From a virus, in the IMG/VR virus record IMGVR_UViG_3300022885_000045, positions 1 through 36,638 of that record: 36,638 bases of DNA, one strand, 5' to 3'. The notes beneath the pieces were generated by a model. That model was not told the DNA's origin. It saw only the letters and a program-made list of their open reading frames with translations, and made no database searches. The position numbers and the translations under genes are program-made. Every line of letters starts with the position of its first letter. Position 1 is the stretch's first letter. Shown one piece after another: positions 18,641-26,028 of the stretch.

Positions 18641-19476
18641 TATTCATTTTCTTTATCAATGCCTTCCGAAACTTTGTTGTCGAATTCTTCTTCTCTTTCG
18701 CTTTGTTTGTTGAGGTCGTTTATGGCATCATCCATTTCTTTTCTATCTGTGATATTATGCAAGAAGTAAAATAAAGCCACAGTACTCATTCTATCGAAAA
18801 TAGATTTAAATAATATGCTTTCGTTAGTCCCCTCTTCTTCAAAAGAATTGTCTTCCATTTGATAAAAAGAAGATTGTTTTCCATCAAAATCCCTTCCCTT
18901 GAAAAAGCTTTTAAAATCCTCGTCTTCACCCTTTTCATAAGTAAAGAATAGAATGCAGTAAAGTATAGTTTTGTTTCTTGCTTTATTATCAGCAGTATGA
19001 TTAAATATGTTATTTTTGATTTCTTCAAAAGCCACAAGCTCTCTTCTTAAAATATAAATTTTATCAAAAAGTTCTTCTTCTCTTTTTTCTTCTATTTCCG
19101 TTTTTTCATCTTTAGAAGCTATTAAGTAATATTCGTTTTGGACCTCGAATAATTCTTTTGATTTTTCAAGATACTCCATTTGTTCTTTATCTGATAATTC
19201 TCCGCCATTATCCAGATATTGCTTCATTATCATATCTTTAGTCATTAATCCCTTTTTTACGAATTCATTGACCTTTATAGAATAAAACATTTCTAAATCT
19301 TCCATTTCTAAACGATTCGGCAATTTAAAAACAAATTCTTTTTCGACTGGAATCTTTTTTGTTTCTAAAACTTTTTTTTCGGAACCGTCTTCTTGTTTTT
19401 CTATTACAGTTACTTCTTTTTCCTCGAAGTCTCTGTGAATATACTTGTGGAGTATTTGTTTATCTTTTAATTTCAT
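18640..19476 (-). CDS. Putative tail assembly chaperone, first of two (278 aa)
   Basis: 278 residues, strongly acidic overall. A beta-like N-terminus (residues 10-55) is followed by helical segments containing VNEFVKKGLMTKDMIMKQYL and KIYILRREL-like stretches, with an acidic tail. The order tail tube, this gene, 302-residue gene, tape measure matches the tail chaperone pair of long-tailed phages. It follows the tail tube terminator and has its own GTGTAAA element 12 nt before the ATG, so it probably starts a new transcription unit that runs into the tape measure. Function is assigned by position only. Confidence 0.55.
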   Translation of the reverse strand: MKLKDKQILHKYIHRDFEEKEVTVIEKQEDGSEKKVLETKKIPVEKEFVFKLPNRLEMEDLEMFYSIKVNEFVKKGLMTKDMIMKQYLDNGGELSDKEQMEYLEKSKELFEVQNEYYLIASKDEKTEIEEKREEELFDKIYILRRELVAFEEIKNNIFNHTADNKARNKTILYCILFFTYEKGEDEDFKSFFKGRDFDGKQSSFYQMEDNSFEEEGTNESILFKSIFDRMSTVALFYFLHNITDRKEMDDAINDLNKQSEREEEFDNKVSEGIDKENE

Positions 19477-19488
19477 AATTTATATATT

Positions 19489-19495
19489 TTTACAC
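19489..19495 (-). promoter_or_regulatory. GTGTAAA element downstream of the tail tube terminator
   Basis: Minus-strand GTGTAAA lies 12 nt before the ATG at 19476 and about 40 nt after the end of the tail tube terminator. A gene isolated by a terminator needs its own promoter, which favours reading this element as transcriptional. Confidence 0.55.
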
Positions 19496-19534
19496 TAGTT
19501 TACTATAAATAAAAAGAATTTAAATAAAATACAC

Positions 19535-19564
19535 AAAAAAACCCCGCCTTTTGAGCAGGGTTTT
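19535..19564 (-). terminator. Intrinsic terminator after the tail tube gene
   Basis: On the minus strand AAAACCCTGC, a 7-nt loop and GCGGGGTTTT form a 10-bp stem (one G-T wobble) followed by more T. It lies 35 nt past the stop codon of the tail tube gene. Confidence 0.9.
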
Positions 19565-19568
19565 AAAG

Positions 19569-19587
19569 TTGGGGCTATTTTCCCCAA
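19569..19587 (-). other. Second hairpin preceding the terminator
   Basis: TTGGGG, a 7-nt loop and CCCCAA form a 6-bp stem between the tail tube stop codon and the main terminator. It has no T-tract of its own. It may protect the 3' end of an abundant transcript or back up termination. Confidence 0.6.
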
Positions 19588-19598
19588 TTTGGTGTTAA

Positions 19599-20687
19599 TT
19601 ATATTCCAGAAAAGAAGATTCCCTTTCCAGTATCATTAGGACCACCAATTTGAACTGAGAATGAAATATCGACTGATTCATTAGAACCAATATCAAGTGA
19701 AACACTTTGACTGTCTAATTCCATTCCTTTTCCTTCCAATATAAATTGAACTGGACCATTACATGGTTTTTTGAATGTAACGCTCACATCTCTTGATTCT
19801 GTTGTACAAAAGATGCTAGCCAAATTACCAGTAGTGAAATTTGTTACGTCTGCTGTAATATCCAATGTTGCAGTCAAAGGAAAAGTTATTAGTTTTGCGT
19901 TAGGAAAATTACTTCCAATTTTATTTTGGTCTTCTCTATCAAGTGGGACATTCAAAGAAATGCTTTGAACATTCAAAGTATTAATTTCTGGACCACCGAA
20001 AGGAAGGCTCCCGCCCAAACTTAAAACCATATCGCCCGGTCTTAAACAATCAACCATAGCACCAGTTGTTGCAAATGGAATTGTAAATGGTTTTCCAGTT
20101 ACTTGAGATCCGTCAGAAGGATTAATAGCTGGGCTTGCTAGATCAGTAGAACCAGTATAAAAAGCGGCATTTAAAGCATCCCCTCCGATTGTAACTGTTG
20201 GAATTCCGCCGACAGAAGCCTCTAAAGCCCAAGAATTAATAAATCCATTACCAAGAGCGGCAACAATATGGGCATTTCTTTCTGTTGATGTATAATCAGA
20301 TGTTTTCATTGCATCTTCACCCTCGCCGACTTGAAGAATGAAATAATTTTTTTCTTCTTTTGTTCCTCTGATAATATCAGATATGCAACTTTGTGTATTT
20401 ACAGTCGAAAATCCCAATTTTGATTCGTTTGAGCCGTCTGTTAAATAATAAGCAAAGTTGAAACCAACTGTAGCAGGATCGATAATTTTTCTTTTACCAG
20501 CAAGCTCACCCAATTGATTGATATCCTGTCTATTGATAGTGACATCAGTACTAACACTTTGCGCTCTGTGAATTTGTCTAAGAAGGTTTACCCCGCTTGT
20601 TCCGCTGTTAAAGTGATCGCCTGTTGCACCTCCAGAAGAAGCGTAAACAACCGCGTTATTATAATAAAATCTTTTTCTTGTAGCCAT
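19599..20687 (-). CDS. Major tail (tube) protein
   Basis: 362 residues, beta-rich, Gly/Thr/Ser-rich and low in Lys. It has balanced composition and richer codon use than the surrounding tail genes, as expected for a highly expressed structural subunit. The position between the connectors and the chaperone/tape measure genes is that of the tail tube gene. The C-terminal about 90 residues (TATLDITADVTNF onward to QIGGPNDTGKGIFFSGI) look like an added Ig-like or repeated beta domain. The gene is followed by a hairpin and a strong intrinsic terminator, so its message can accumulate separately. Upstream are a degenerate element (TAGTAAA, 8 nt before the ATG) and a TGTAAA about 21 nt before it. No sheath gene accompanies it. 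Confidence 0.75.
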   Translation of the reverse strand: MATRKRFYYNNAVVYASSGGATGDHFNSGTSGVNLLRQIHRAQSVSTDVTINRQDINQLGELAGKRKIIDPATVGFNFAYYLTDGSNESKLGFSTVNTQSCISDIIRGTKEEKNYFILQVGEGEDAMKTSDYTSTERNAHIVAALGNGFINSWALEASVGGIPTVTIGGDALNAAFYTGSTDLASPAINPSDGSQVTGKPFTIPFATTGAMVDCLRPGDMVLSLGGSLPFGGPEINTLNVQSISLNVPLDREDQNKIGSNFPNAKLITFPLTATLDITADVTNFTTGNLASIFCTTESRDVSVTFKKPCNGPVQFILEGKGMELDSQSVSLDIGSNESVDISFSVQIGGPNDTGKGIFFSGI

Positions 20688-20695
20688 AATATATA

Positions 20696-20702
20696 TTTAC
20701 TA
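20696..20702 (-). promoter_or_regulatory. Degenerate start-proximal element (TAGTAAA)
   Basis: It sits at the same 8-nt distance from the ATG (20687) as the consensus sites but has two mismatches. A second CTGTAAA lies about 13 nt further upstream. Confidence 0.3.
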
Positions 20703-20737
20703 ACTTGTTTTACAGTTTTTTTCTTTGTTTGTGAAAA

Positions 20738-21595
20738 TTAAATTATGTTTCTTGGGTTAGAAAGTGTTATATCCACAAAGCCAACATAAAATTTTGGAAC
20801 ACTTTGTTTTGATATAATAGTGTTATCCTTTAATTTTGCAGTATTTATTGACTCGATGAATAGATTTTCGTTGTTTTCTCTTTCTGAAAAATAGGTTCCA
20901 TAATTGAAAGGATATTCGCCAGTTTTCAAGGAATCTGAAAAACCCAAGGGAAAATCGTCAAAATCAATTTTTTTTATACAACTATGCAATTCATCATCAA
21001 AAACAGATAAAACGCCATCTAATTGATATTGATTTTCGCTTAGAACAACAAGTCTAATGTAAGATTTTGTGTCTTTCATTCCCCCTAAAGCAAATCCAAA
21101 ATTTTGATTTCCATCATAACCAATAAAAATAGATGGATATGTATAATCGTATTTATCTTGCTTGTTTAGATAATCAAAGTATGTTTGATCTTGGTCTATT
21201 AAATAAAAGTTTTTATTTATGAGCAAATCGTTTTCTGATTCGTTTGAAAAATATATACCAAATTCTCTTGAGGAAAATTCTCCGCTAACTGATTCGTTTG
21301 AAGAAACCAATGGATCGGGAATCAAAGCTCTACCCTTTTCATTATCGATTATAATGCCAGATTCGCCGAAGTTGACGAATTGATCATCTATGTAAATGCC
21401 TGAATATGAATAACCTTGATCATTATTAAATTTAAAATTTTTATATGGAGCGTAATATTCTGTATAACCATTTCCACCAGAATATTTTTCAAAAATATAA
21501 GTGTCTTTAGCATAGTAACCTTCATTTTCGTTCAAAAGCTTATCTGCCCATAAATAAATGGAACCGGGAATTGTATGTGAATATTGAGTTTTCAT
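20738..21595 (-). CDS. Virion protein between connectors and tail tube (285 aa)
   Basis: 285 residues, acidic, rich in Tyr, Asn, Asp and Phe and apparently beta-rich. No family was recognised. It is coupled to the preceding 197-residue gene by a one-base overlap (TAATG) and precedes the tail tube gene. In long-tailed phages this slot commonly holds the tail terminator or an accessory neck protein, but at 285 residues it is larger than typical tail terminators, so a neck or collar decoration protein is equally possible. Confidence in the gene itself is high, in the role low. Confidence 0.6.
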   Translation of the reverse strand: MKTQYSHTIPGSIYLWADKLLNENEGYYAKDTYIFEKYSGGNGYTEYYAPYKNFKFNNDQGYSYSGIYIDDQFVNFGESGIIIDNEKGRALIPDPLVSSNESVSGEFSSREFGIYFSNESENDLLINKNFYLIDQDQTYFDYLNKQDKYDYTYPSIFIGYDGNQNFGFALGGMKDTKSYIRLVVLSENQYQLDGVLSVFDDELHSCIKKIDFDDFPLGFSDSLKTGEYPFNYGTYFSERENNENLFIESINTAKLKDNTIISKQSVPKFYVGFVDITLSNPRNII

Positions 21596-22188
21596 TATAA
21601 TGAAGCTTTTAATATATCTTGTTTATAATTTTCTAATATTTGTTTTATATAAGAACTTTGAACTGATTGGCTGTCGCCTCTTTGTGTTGTTTTTGTTTGT
21701 ATAGCTGTTCCAGAAATTGATTGTGGAAATGTTTTCCCCGGACTAAATAAATAATTAGAATAATTACCTATTCCCTTGTCTAACATCTCGACCCAACTTC
21801 TTCCGCTAATCCAAGGTAATTGATTGTCTGTGACAGAATAAACATCTTCTATTTGTGGGCCAGTAATTATAAATCTGTATCTGTTTTTAGAATTTATCTT
21901 TCTCCCCTTAGAAACCCTAGTTTTTTTTTCTAAAATAGCTCTAATTGTTGGAATTGGGTTATAAGGAAAACCAAGAAATGAGTATAAATTTCCCGTATTT
22001 AAAATCCTACTCCTAGCAAACCTACCAGCCTCTATTTCTTTTGTGTATGGATTATTGTCAAATGCTTTTAATGCTTTTTTCTGGGCAGAATTAACTCTGC
22101 CAACAACCATTCCTCGAACTTTTTCTTTGCCTTGTTTATTAATATTTCTTTCGAGAGTCGCTTTCAATGTTCCAAATTTGTATTTCAT
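21595..22188 (-). CDS. Putative neck / tail completion protein (197 aa)
   Basis: 197 residues, basic. A helical N-terminus (GTLKATLERNINKQGKEKV, then RVNSAQKKALKAF) is followed by a central beta part with GPQIEDVYSVTDNQLPWISG and WVEMLDKGIGNYSNYLF, and a helical C-terminus. The layout (basic helix followed by a beta barrel-like region) resembles HK97 gp10/SPP1 gp16.1-type tail completion proteins, and it is the third connector-position gene after the capsid. Its ATG is one base past the TAG of the 146-residue gene, and that gene's last codons supply a GAGAGGA sequence as ribosome binding site. Confidence 0.45.
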   Translation of the reverse strand: MKYKFGTLKATLERNINKQGKEKVRGMVVGRVNSAQKKALKAFDNNPYTKEIEAGRFARSRILNTGNLYSFLGFPYNPIPTIRAILEKKTRVSKGRKINSKNRYRFIITGPQIEDVYSVTDNQLPWISGRSWVEMLDKGIGNYSNYLFSPGKTFPQSISGTAIQTKTTQRGDSQSVQSSYIKQILENYKQDILKASL

Positions 22189-22189
22189 A

Positions 22190-22630
22190 CTATTCCTCTC
22201 TTTTTAAATATAAAACATAATACTGAGAATCAAAAGGGCCAGTTCTAGCTGGATCTCCATGTAAATTCCAAGATCTTCCGTCTAATTCGATTCTTTCTGA
22301 TCCATTTATTAAATTATAAGTTTCTTCATCAACTTTTAATCTAACTTCGCCCAAAGGATCTGGTATACCAACATTTGTTTGGGAATTTAAAAATATTTTT
22401 TCTTGCTTTTGGTCATATAAAACCCGCGCAAATTTATCATATTTTTTAACTTGTTCTCTTTGTTGCGGGGAGTTCCTTTCTCTATCATATAAAGCATTAT
22501 AAGTATCATTTGTTGCTATAAATACCACTTTTTCTTTTTTGTATATAGAAATAGGTATTTTGAACGTATTATGAATTTTGTCAAATACGCTTTGGATACT
22601 TGATTTTTGCTGTGCAGTTAACAATGACAT
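22190..22630 (-). CDS. Putative head closure (stopper) connector protein (146 aa)
   Basis: 146 residues. An N-terminal helix (LLTAQQKSSIQSVFDKIHNTF) is followed by a small beta barrel pattern: ISIYKKEKVVFIA, later FARVLYDQKQEKIFLNSQ and GEVRLKVDEETYNLI, ending RIELDGRSWNLHGDPAR. This helix-plus-barrel order and the size fit the SPP1 gp16/HK97 gp7-like stopper family. It follows the adaptor-like gene by 2 nt (TAATAATG) and precedes the tail completion candidate. Assignment rests on architecture and gene order. Confidence 0.5.
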   Translation of the reverse strand: MSLLTAQQKSSIQSVFDKIHNTFKIPISIYKKEKVVFIATNDTYNALYDRERNSPQQREQVKKYDKFARVLYDQKQEKIFLNSQTNVGIPDPLGEVRLKVDEETYNLINGSERIELDGRSWNLHGDPARTGPFDSQYYVLYLKREE

Positions 22631-22632
22631 TA

Positions 22633-23082
22633 TTAGTTTCCATCAACGCCAGCAACTTGTCTTGGCCCGCTTTTATAATAGTTATATTGGAAAACCAAAT
22701 CTTTTAATTCTATTCCAGCGTCTTTGCTTTGTTGAATTAAGGTTTTAGCAACTTCATTTCTATTATTTCTTTTAATTGTAGTATCGCCTTCTGAAAGCGA
22801 TATCCAATCAACTTGGCCCAATGGTGAGGTTATATTTTGTAAGACCTTTCTAGACTCTTTCTTGTAGTATTCTTTTAAAAAGTATTGGGTATAAATTCCG
22901 CTTTCTTCTGCGCAAAAAACAGGCTCAAAATTATCCCCGCTAACCACAAACTCAGTATTTAATAATACATTTAGATTGCCGATATTATTTTGTAACCAGT
23001 AAAAAATATAAGTTTCAGAAATTCCAGTGTTGGAATCAAACTCATTTTCCCAGATTTGATTTGCATATCCGCTCAAAGACAT
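22633..23082 (-). CDS. Putative head-tail adaptor (connector) protein (149 aa)
   Basis: 149 residues, mostly helical: a helix around residues 18-35 (GISETYIFYWLQNNIGNLNV), one at about 62-80 (YTQYFLKEYYKKESRKVL) and one at about 108-125 (EVAKTLIQQSKDAGIELKDL). An all-helical protein of this size a short distance after the capsid gene is typical of the gp6/gp15-type adaptor ring bound to the portal. Two Gly-rich turns precede the C-terminus. The start codon lies 3 nt after the TGA of the 113-residue gene, with no obvious Shine-Dalgarno sequence. Confidence 0.5.
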   Translation of the reverse strand: MSLSGYANQIWENEFDSNTGISETYIFYWLQNNIGNLNVLLNTEFVVSGDNFEPVFCAEESGIYTQYFLKEYYKKESRKVLQNITSPLGQVDWISLSEGDTTIKRNNRNEVAKTLIQQSKDAGIELKDLVFQYNYYKSGPRQVAGVDGN

Positions 23083-23085
23083 AAT

Positions 23086-23427
23086 TTATGATCTCAACCA
23101 GTTTTCCAAATCCCTTCTTTTTTCAACAGGCAAAACACCGTCTTTGTCAAAAAGGTTCCCACCGCTTTCAGATTGATCAATATTAGATTTTGATTTTTCA
23201 GAAACAAAGCTTTTGTTTAGTTTTTCTCTTTTTAATTGATTCGGTAGGCCAATCGAAACCCTAAACTTTGCACATAATTCATCCAATTCGACATTGCTAG
23301 ATCTATTTACCAAATCTTTGAATGAAGAAACTGAATAAGTTAAAAGCCTATTTTTAGTGTTTGTATAAAGAATGGAATCTATTGATTCTTTATCTGAATT
23401 TATTTTTTTGCCAATATTTTTTTCCAT
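23086..23427 (-). CDS. Hypothetical protein after the capsid gene (113 aa)
   Basis: 113 residues, basic and polar, with a central helical part (about 25-70, RLLTYSVSSFKDLVNRS then ELDELCAKFRVSIGL) and a Lys/Ser-rich, poorly ordered second half. I do not recognise it. It is the first gene after the capsid terminator and carries GTGTAAA 7 nt before the ATG, so it probably opens the connector transcription unit. Possible roles are a capsid-associated or connector accessory protein. Confidence 0.6.
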   Translation of the reverse strand: MEKNIGKKINSDKESIDSILYTNTKNRLLTYSVSSFKDLVNRSSNVELDELCAKFRVSIGLPNQLKREKLNKSFVSEKSKSNIDQSESGGNLFDKDGVLPVEKRRDLENWLRS

Positions 23428-23434
23428 AGTATTT

Positions 23435-23441
23435 TTTACAC
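23435..23441 (-). promoter_or_regulatory. GTGTAAA element downstream of the capsid terminator
   Basis: Minus-strand GTGTAAA lies 7 nt before the ATG at 23427 and about 20 nt after the capsid terminator. It is the second case where the element directly follows a terminator. Confidence 0.55.
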
Positions 23442-23461
23442 TTTTTCGGTTTATTAGAGAT

Positions 23462-23489
23462 AAAAAAACCCGCCTTAATAGGCGGGTTT
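23462..23489 (-). terminator. Intrinsic terminator after the major capsid gene
   Basis: The minus strand reads AAACCCGCC, loop TATTAA, GGCGGGTTT, then TTTT: a perfect 9-bp stem with a T7 run, starting about 20 nt past the capsid stop codon. This is a textbook rho-independent terminator. Confidence 0.95.
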
Positions 23490-23510
23490 GTAAATGTTTT
23501 GTTTTTTAGC

Positions 23511-24680
23511 TTAGGAAATAAGTCCAGTAAGAACTCTGTCATCCAAGATAACGTGGCCCGCTTCTCTGCCCCCGTAGAATCCAATCTTACCTCTACGATC
23601 AACGATGAATTGATTGTCAGGTGAAACTGTGAACTGCGAACCCTTATCTGCATCAACGGCGACCATTCTGAATAGTGAGTCTCTTCCCAAGTCAATCGCT
23701 AGGATGATTTCTTCATCACTTTGGATTGCTTGTGCGCTCCCACCATTTTTTGGGGTTGCATAGTTGTCTGCGTATGTTGTCGTACCAGCTTTTGCTACAA
23801 AGATATCATTGAATCTTTGTCCAACACCCAACTCATTGATTTCCATCAAAGAAACGCCCATGAATTCTGATAGACCAGAAGCATTGAACATTTGTTCTCT
23901 AACGCTATCAGGAGCCGCAATTGCGGCGTCACCAGCAGTTGTGTTACTAGGAGTTCCAATCGAAGTGTAAACACCACCTTTAGTGTTGATTGGGTTATAA
24001 GCCATTCCGTAGATTTCTTCGATCATTTCAGGCGAAAGAATCAAATCTGTGAAACCACGACCTACACGAGTTTCTGGTGTACCTCTATTCCAAGCAGAGT
24101 TGATTCTTTTAGAAAGAGTTCTAAGCTTGTTAAGGTCGTCAGGAAGAAATCTTCCTTTGATACCAGTTCTGAAAACGTGTTTTGAACCGTTTGTTGTGGC
24201 ATTAGCCAAAGCGCTCATGATAAGAGAAGCAGTTGTCTTTTCCTCTTTGATCATTACTTCTTGCAACATTCTTGTGAATGTTTTTCCAACAACACCTAAT
24301 CTAGATTGTCTTGCGTATTTCTTTTCGAAACCGTAAGCACTATCAAGAGAGTAAGTCATGAACTTCAACTCTTGTTGAGGGGGAAGTACCATGTTAGTTG
24401 CCAACCCGCCCGGTTGTGTTTGCGACCAAATTCTTAGGTGATCCTCTGTTTCAATATCGGAATAAAGATCCAAAGGAAGACTTGGTGAACTATCTTCATT
24501 AAAAGTTTCTGTCGTAAAAAGATTTGAAACGGTTGGGGCTTTATTGATAACCTCGTTAAGAACTGGTTCAATAAATTCTGCAACAGCCAATTGAGCTTTA
24601 TTAGCAAGAGCAATATCGTTACTAGCCATAGCTTTAACTAGCTCTACATGATCTTTTGTGTGTTTTAGTGTAATATTCAT
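23511..24680 (-). CDS. Major capsid protein (HK97-like fold, inferred)
   Basis: 389 residues. The protein is evenly mixed, with a helical N-terminal region (residues 1-45), an E-loop-like stretch around 60-100 (LRIWSQTQPGGLATN, PPQQELKFMTYSLDS) and a C-terminal P-domain style half with GFTDLILSPEMIEEIYGMAY and FMGVSLMEINELGVGQRFND, ending in strands around FTVSPDNQFIVDRRGKIGF. Order (portal, protease/scaffold, decoration candidate, this gene, connectors) and size fit a major capsid protein. Codon use is clearly richer in GC (about 42% in sampled lines) than neighbours, as for a highly expressed gene. It has a true Shine-Dalgarno sequence (AAAGGAA about 12 nt before ATG) instead of GTGTAAA, and a strong terminator follows. 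Confidence 0.88.
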   Translation of the reverse strand: MNITLKHTKDHVELVKAMASNDIALANKAQLAVAEFIEPVLNEVINKAPTVSNLFTTETFNEDSSPSLPLDLYSDIETEDHLRIWSQTQPGGLATNMVLPPQQELKFMTYSLDSAYGFEKKYARQSRLGVVGKTFTRMLQEVMIKEEKTTASLIMSALANATTNGSKHVFRTGIKGRFLPDDLNKLRTLSKRINSAWNRGTPETRVGRGFTDLILSPEMIEEIYGMAYNPINTKGGVYTSIGTPSNTTAGDAAIAAPDSVREQMFNASGLSEFMGVSLMEINELGVGQRFNDIFVAKAGTTTYADNYATPKNGGSAQAIQSDEEIILAIDLGRDSLFRMVAVDADKGSQFTVSPDNQFIVDRRGKIGFYGGREAGHVILDDRVLTGLIS

Positions 24681-24703
24681 TATTTTAAATTTCCTTTTTT
24701 AAA

Positions 24704-25300
24704 TTAGATGTTCAATTTCAATAGAACCGAGTTGTCTTGTTTAGAACCGCTTTGTGGTGTTGACAAGAACTTGCCGATTACGTTTTCCATTGTTAGTCCC
24801 ATTCCTGTTAGACCAACGTATGTAACAGCTTCTGGTTTACCATCGCCACCTACGATTGCGTAAGTTTCGTGAGTTGGTGTCCCAGCGTAATTACCGCTAG
24901 TAATTTCAAAGACACCTCTTGATGCAACTGGGACAGCTTCACCACTCAAGCAGATTTGATTTTCAATTCTTTTTTGCTTGTAATAAAGGTATTTTTCTCC
25001 GTTTTCGTCAGTATATGCTACTTCGAAAAGTGTGATACCAAGAACGTCTGCTGCTCTTGCCCCACTAGCTGCGGTTGTGAACTTATTAGGAACAACAGGA
25101 TACATGTCTGCACCGATATGCGCGTAATCAGTTTTTCCAAGTTGTGAAGAATCAACATACTCAACAGGATCTTTAGAGCCGTCTGATGCTGAGATAGAAA
25201 CAAGAACTCCTTGATCAAGAGTCTGTGTATCAGCAGAGAACAATCCGTTAATGATGTCTTCTTCCGCTACTTGGCGATATGGTTTTAGTCTTTTACTCAT
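24704..25300 (-). CDS. Putative head decoration / capsid-stabilising protein (198 aa)
   Basis: 198 residues, beta-rich, Gly/Ala/Thr-rich, with balanced codon use like the capsid gene. Segments such as LDQGVLVSISASDGSK, GARAADVLGITLFEVAY and SRGVFEITSGNYAG resemble small capsid-binding beta proteins. It sits between the protease/scaffold gene and the capsid gene and is separated from the capsid gene by only 23 nt with no terminator, so the two are probably co-expressed at high level. The upstream leader is AT-rich with no clear Shine-Dalgarno or GTGTAAA. A decoration role is inferred from position, size and expression style. Confidence 0.5.
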   Translation of the reverse strand: MSKRLKPYRQVAEEDIINGLFSADTQTLDQGVLVSISASDGSKDPVEYVDSSQLGKTDYAHIGADMYPVVPNKFTTAASGARAADVLGITLFEVAYTDENGEKYLYYKQKRIENQICLSGEAVPVASRGVFEITSGNYAGTPTHETYAIVGGDGKPEAVTYVGLTGMGLTMENVIGKFLSTPQSGSKQDNSVLLKLNI

Positions 25301-25332
25301 GATTTTTTATAAATTTAATTTTTTGTGTTTTT

Positions 25333-26028
25333 TTATTTTACGTTTACGTTTTCTGATTTAAGATTTGATACGATCTTATCAACAAGATCGCCTTCTTCTT
25401 CAACCCTTTGTGAATTTGGAAGGTCTGTTCCTTCTTCGCTTGCTTTAGAAAGAATTTCTTCAAAAGTAAGGCCAGAAACTTTTTCAGCAGCAGCTTTAAT
25501 TTTTTCTGTTTCAGCTTCGACTAATTTCTTAGCTTCTACTTTAATAGCTTCGATTCTTTCTTCTTTAGCGTTTTCAATTGCTTCTTTATCAAAAGATGCA
25601 AAAATAACTTCTAAAGTGTCTTTTTTATAGTTTTCGAAATCTTCGTCAGATTCGCCGATTTGTTTGATTTGATTCAAAACTTGTTTTTTAGCGGCAGTCG
25701 ATAATTCGTATTTTTCAAGAATTTCGTCCATTCTTGATGTAACCAAAGCTTCTTGATTAGCTTGAGCTTTTTCTGTTTTAAGAAAATCAATTGTTTCTTT
25801 AAGAGAATCTACTGTGTCTGAAAGTTTTTGTCTTTCAGCTTTTTCATTTTCTCTTGCAGATTTTTCAGCTTCGATTTTTTCTACCCACTCTTGATTTTTT
25901 TCTTTAAGAGTTGATTCGACAACTTTAATTAAATTCGCTTTTGTTTCTTCAGCTTTATCAGTCTTGAAGGCATCTTTGAATTTATCAAGTTCAGACGACA
26001 ATAGTTTGATTTGTGTTTCGAGTTCCAT
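25333..26028 (-). CDS. Candidate nested scaffold protein from internal start (231 aa)
   Basis: This is an in-frame ATG in the protease/scaffold gene (encoding MELETQIKLLSSELDKF) at the exact beginning of the coiled-coil scaffold. The preceding codons form an Asn/Lys linker, and CTGTAAA lies 19 nt upstream in an A-rich context. Many phages express the scaffold separately in excess from such a nested start (for example lambda nu3). There is no strong Shine-Dalgarno sequence, so this is a prediction. Confidence 0.4.
   Translation of the reverse strand: MELETQIKLLSSELDKFKDAFKTDKAEETKANLIKVVESTLKEKNQEWVEKIEAEKSARENEKAERQKLSDTVDSLKETIDFLKTEKAQANQEALVTSRMDEILEKYELSTAAKKQVLNQIKQIGESDEDFENYKKDTLEVIFASFDKEAIENAKEERIEAIKVEAKKLVEAETEKIKAAAEKVSGLTFEEILSKASEEGTDLPNSQRVEEEGDLVDKIVSNLKSENVNVK

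Noticed and set aside
18625-18660. Programmed minus-one frameshift fusing the two tail chaperone genes
   Set aside because: The downstream frame has a TGA six bases before its ATG, and the A7 run lies after the upstream stop, so no slip site exists in the shared window.
18786-19037. Minus-strand 83-codon ORF inside the 278-residue gene
   Set aside because: Alternate frame of a well-supported gene with hydrophobic, poorly structured product; no coupling or start signal.
23390-23695. Minus-strand 101-codon ORF overlapping the end of the capsid gene
   Set aside because: It lies in another frame of the capsid gene and crosses the capsid terminator; its composition is atypical and it conflicts with a certain gene.
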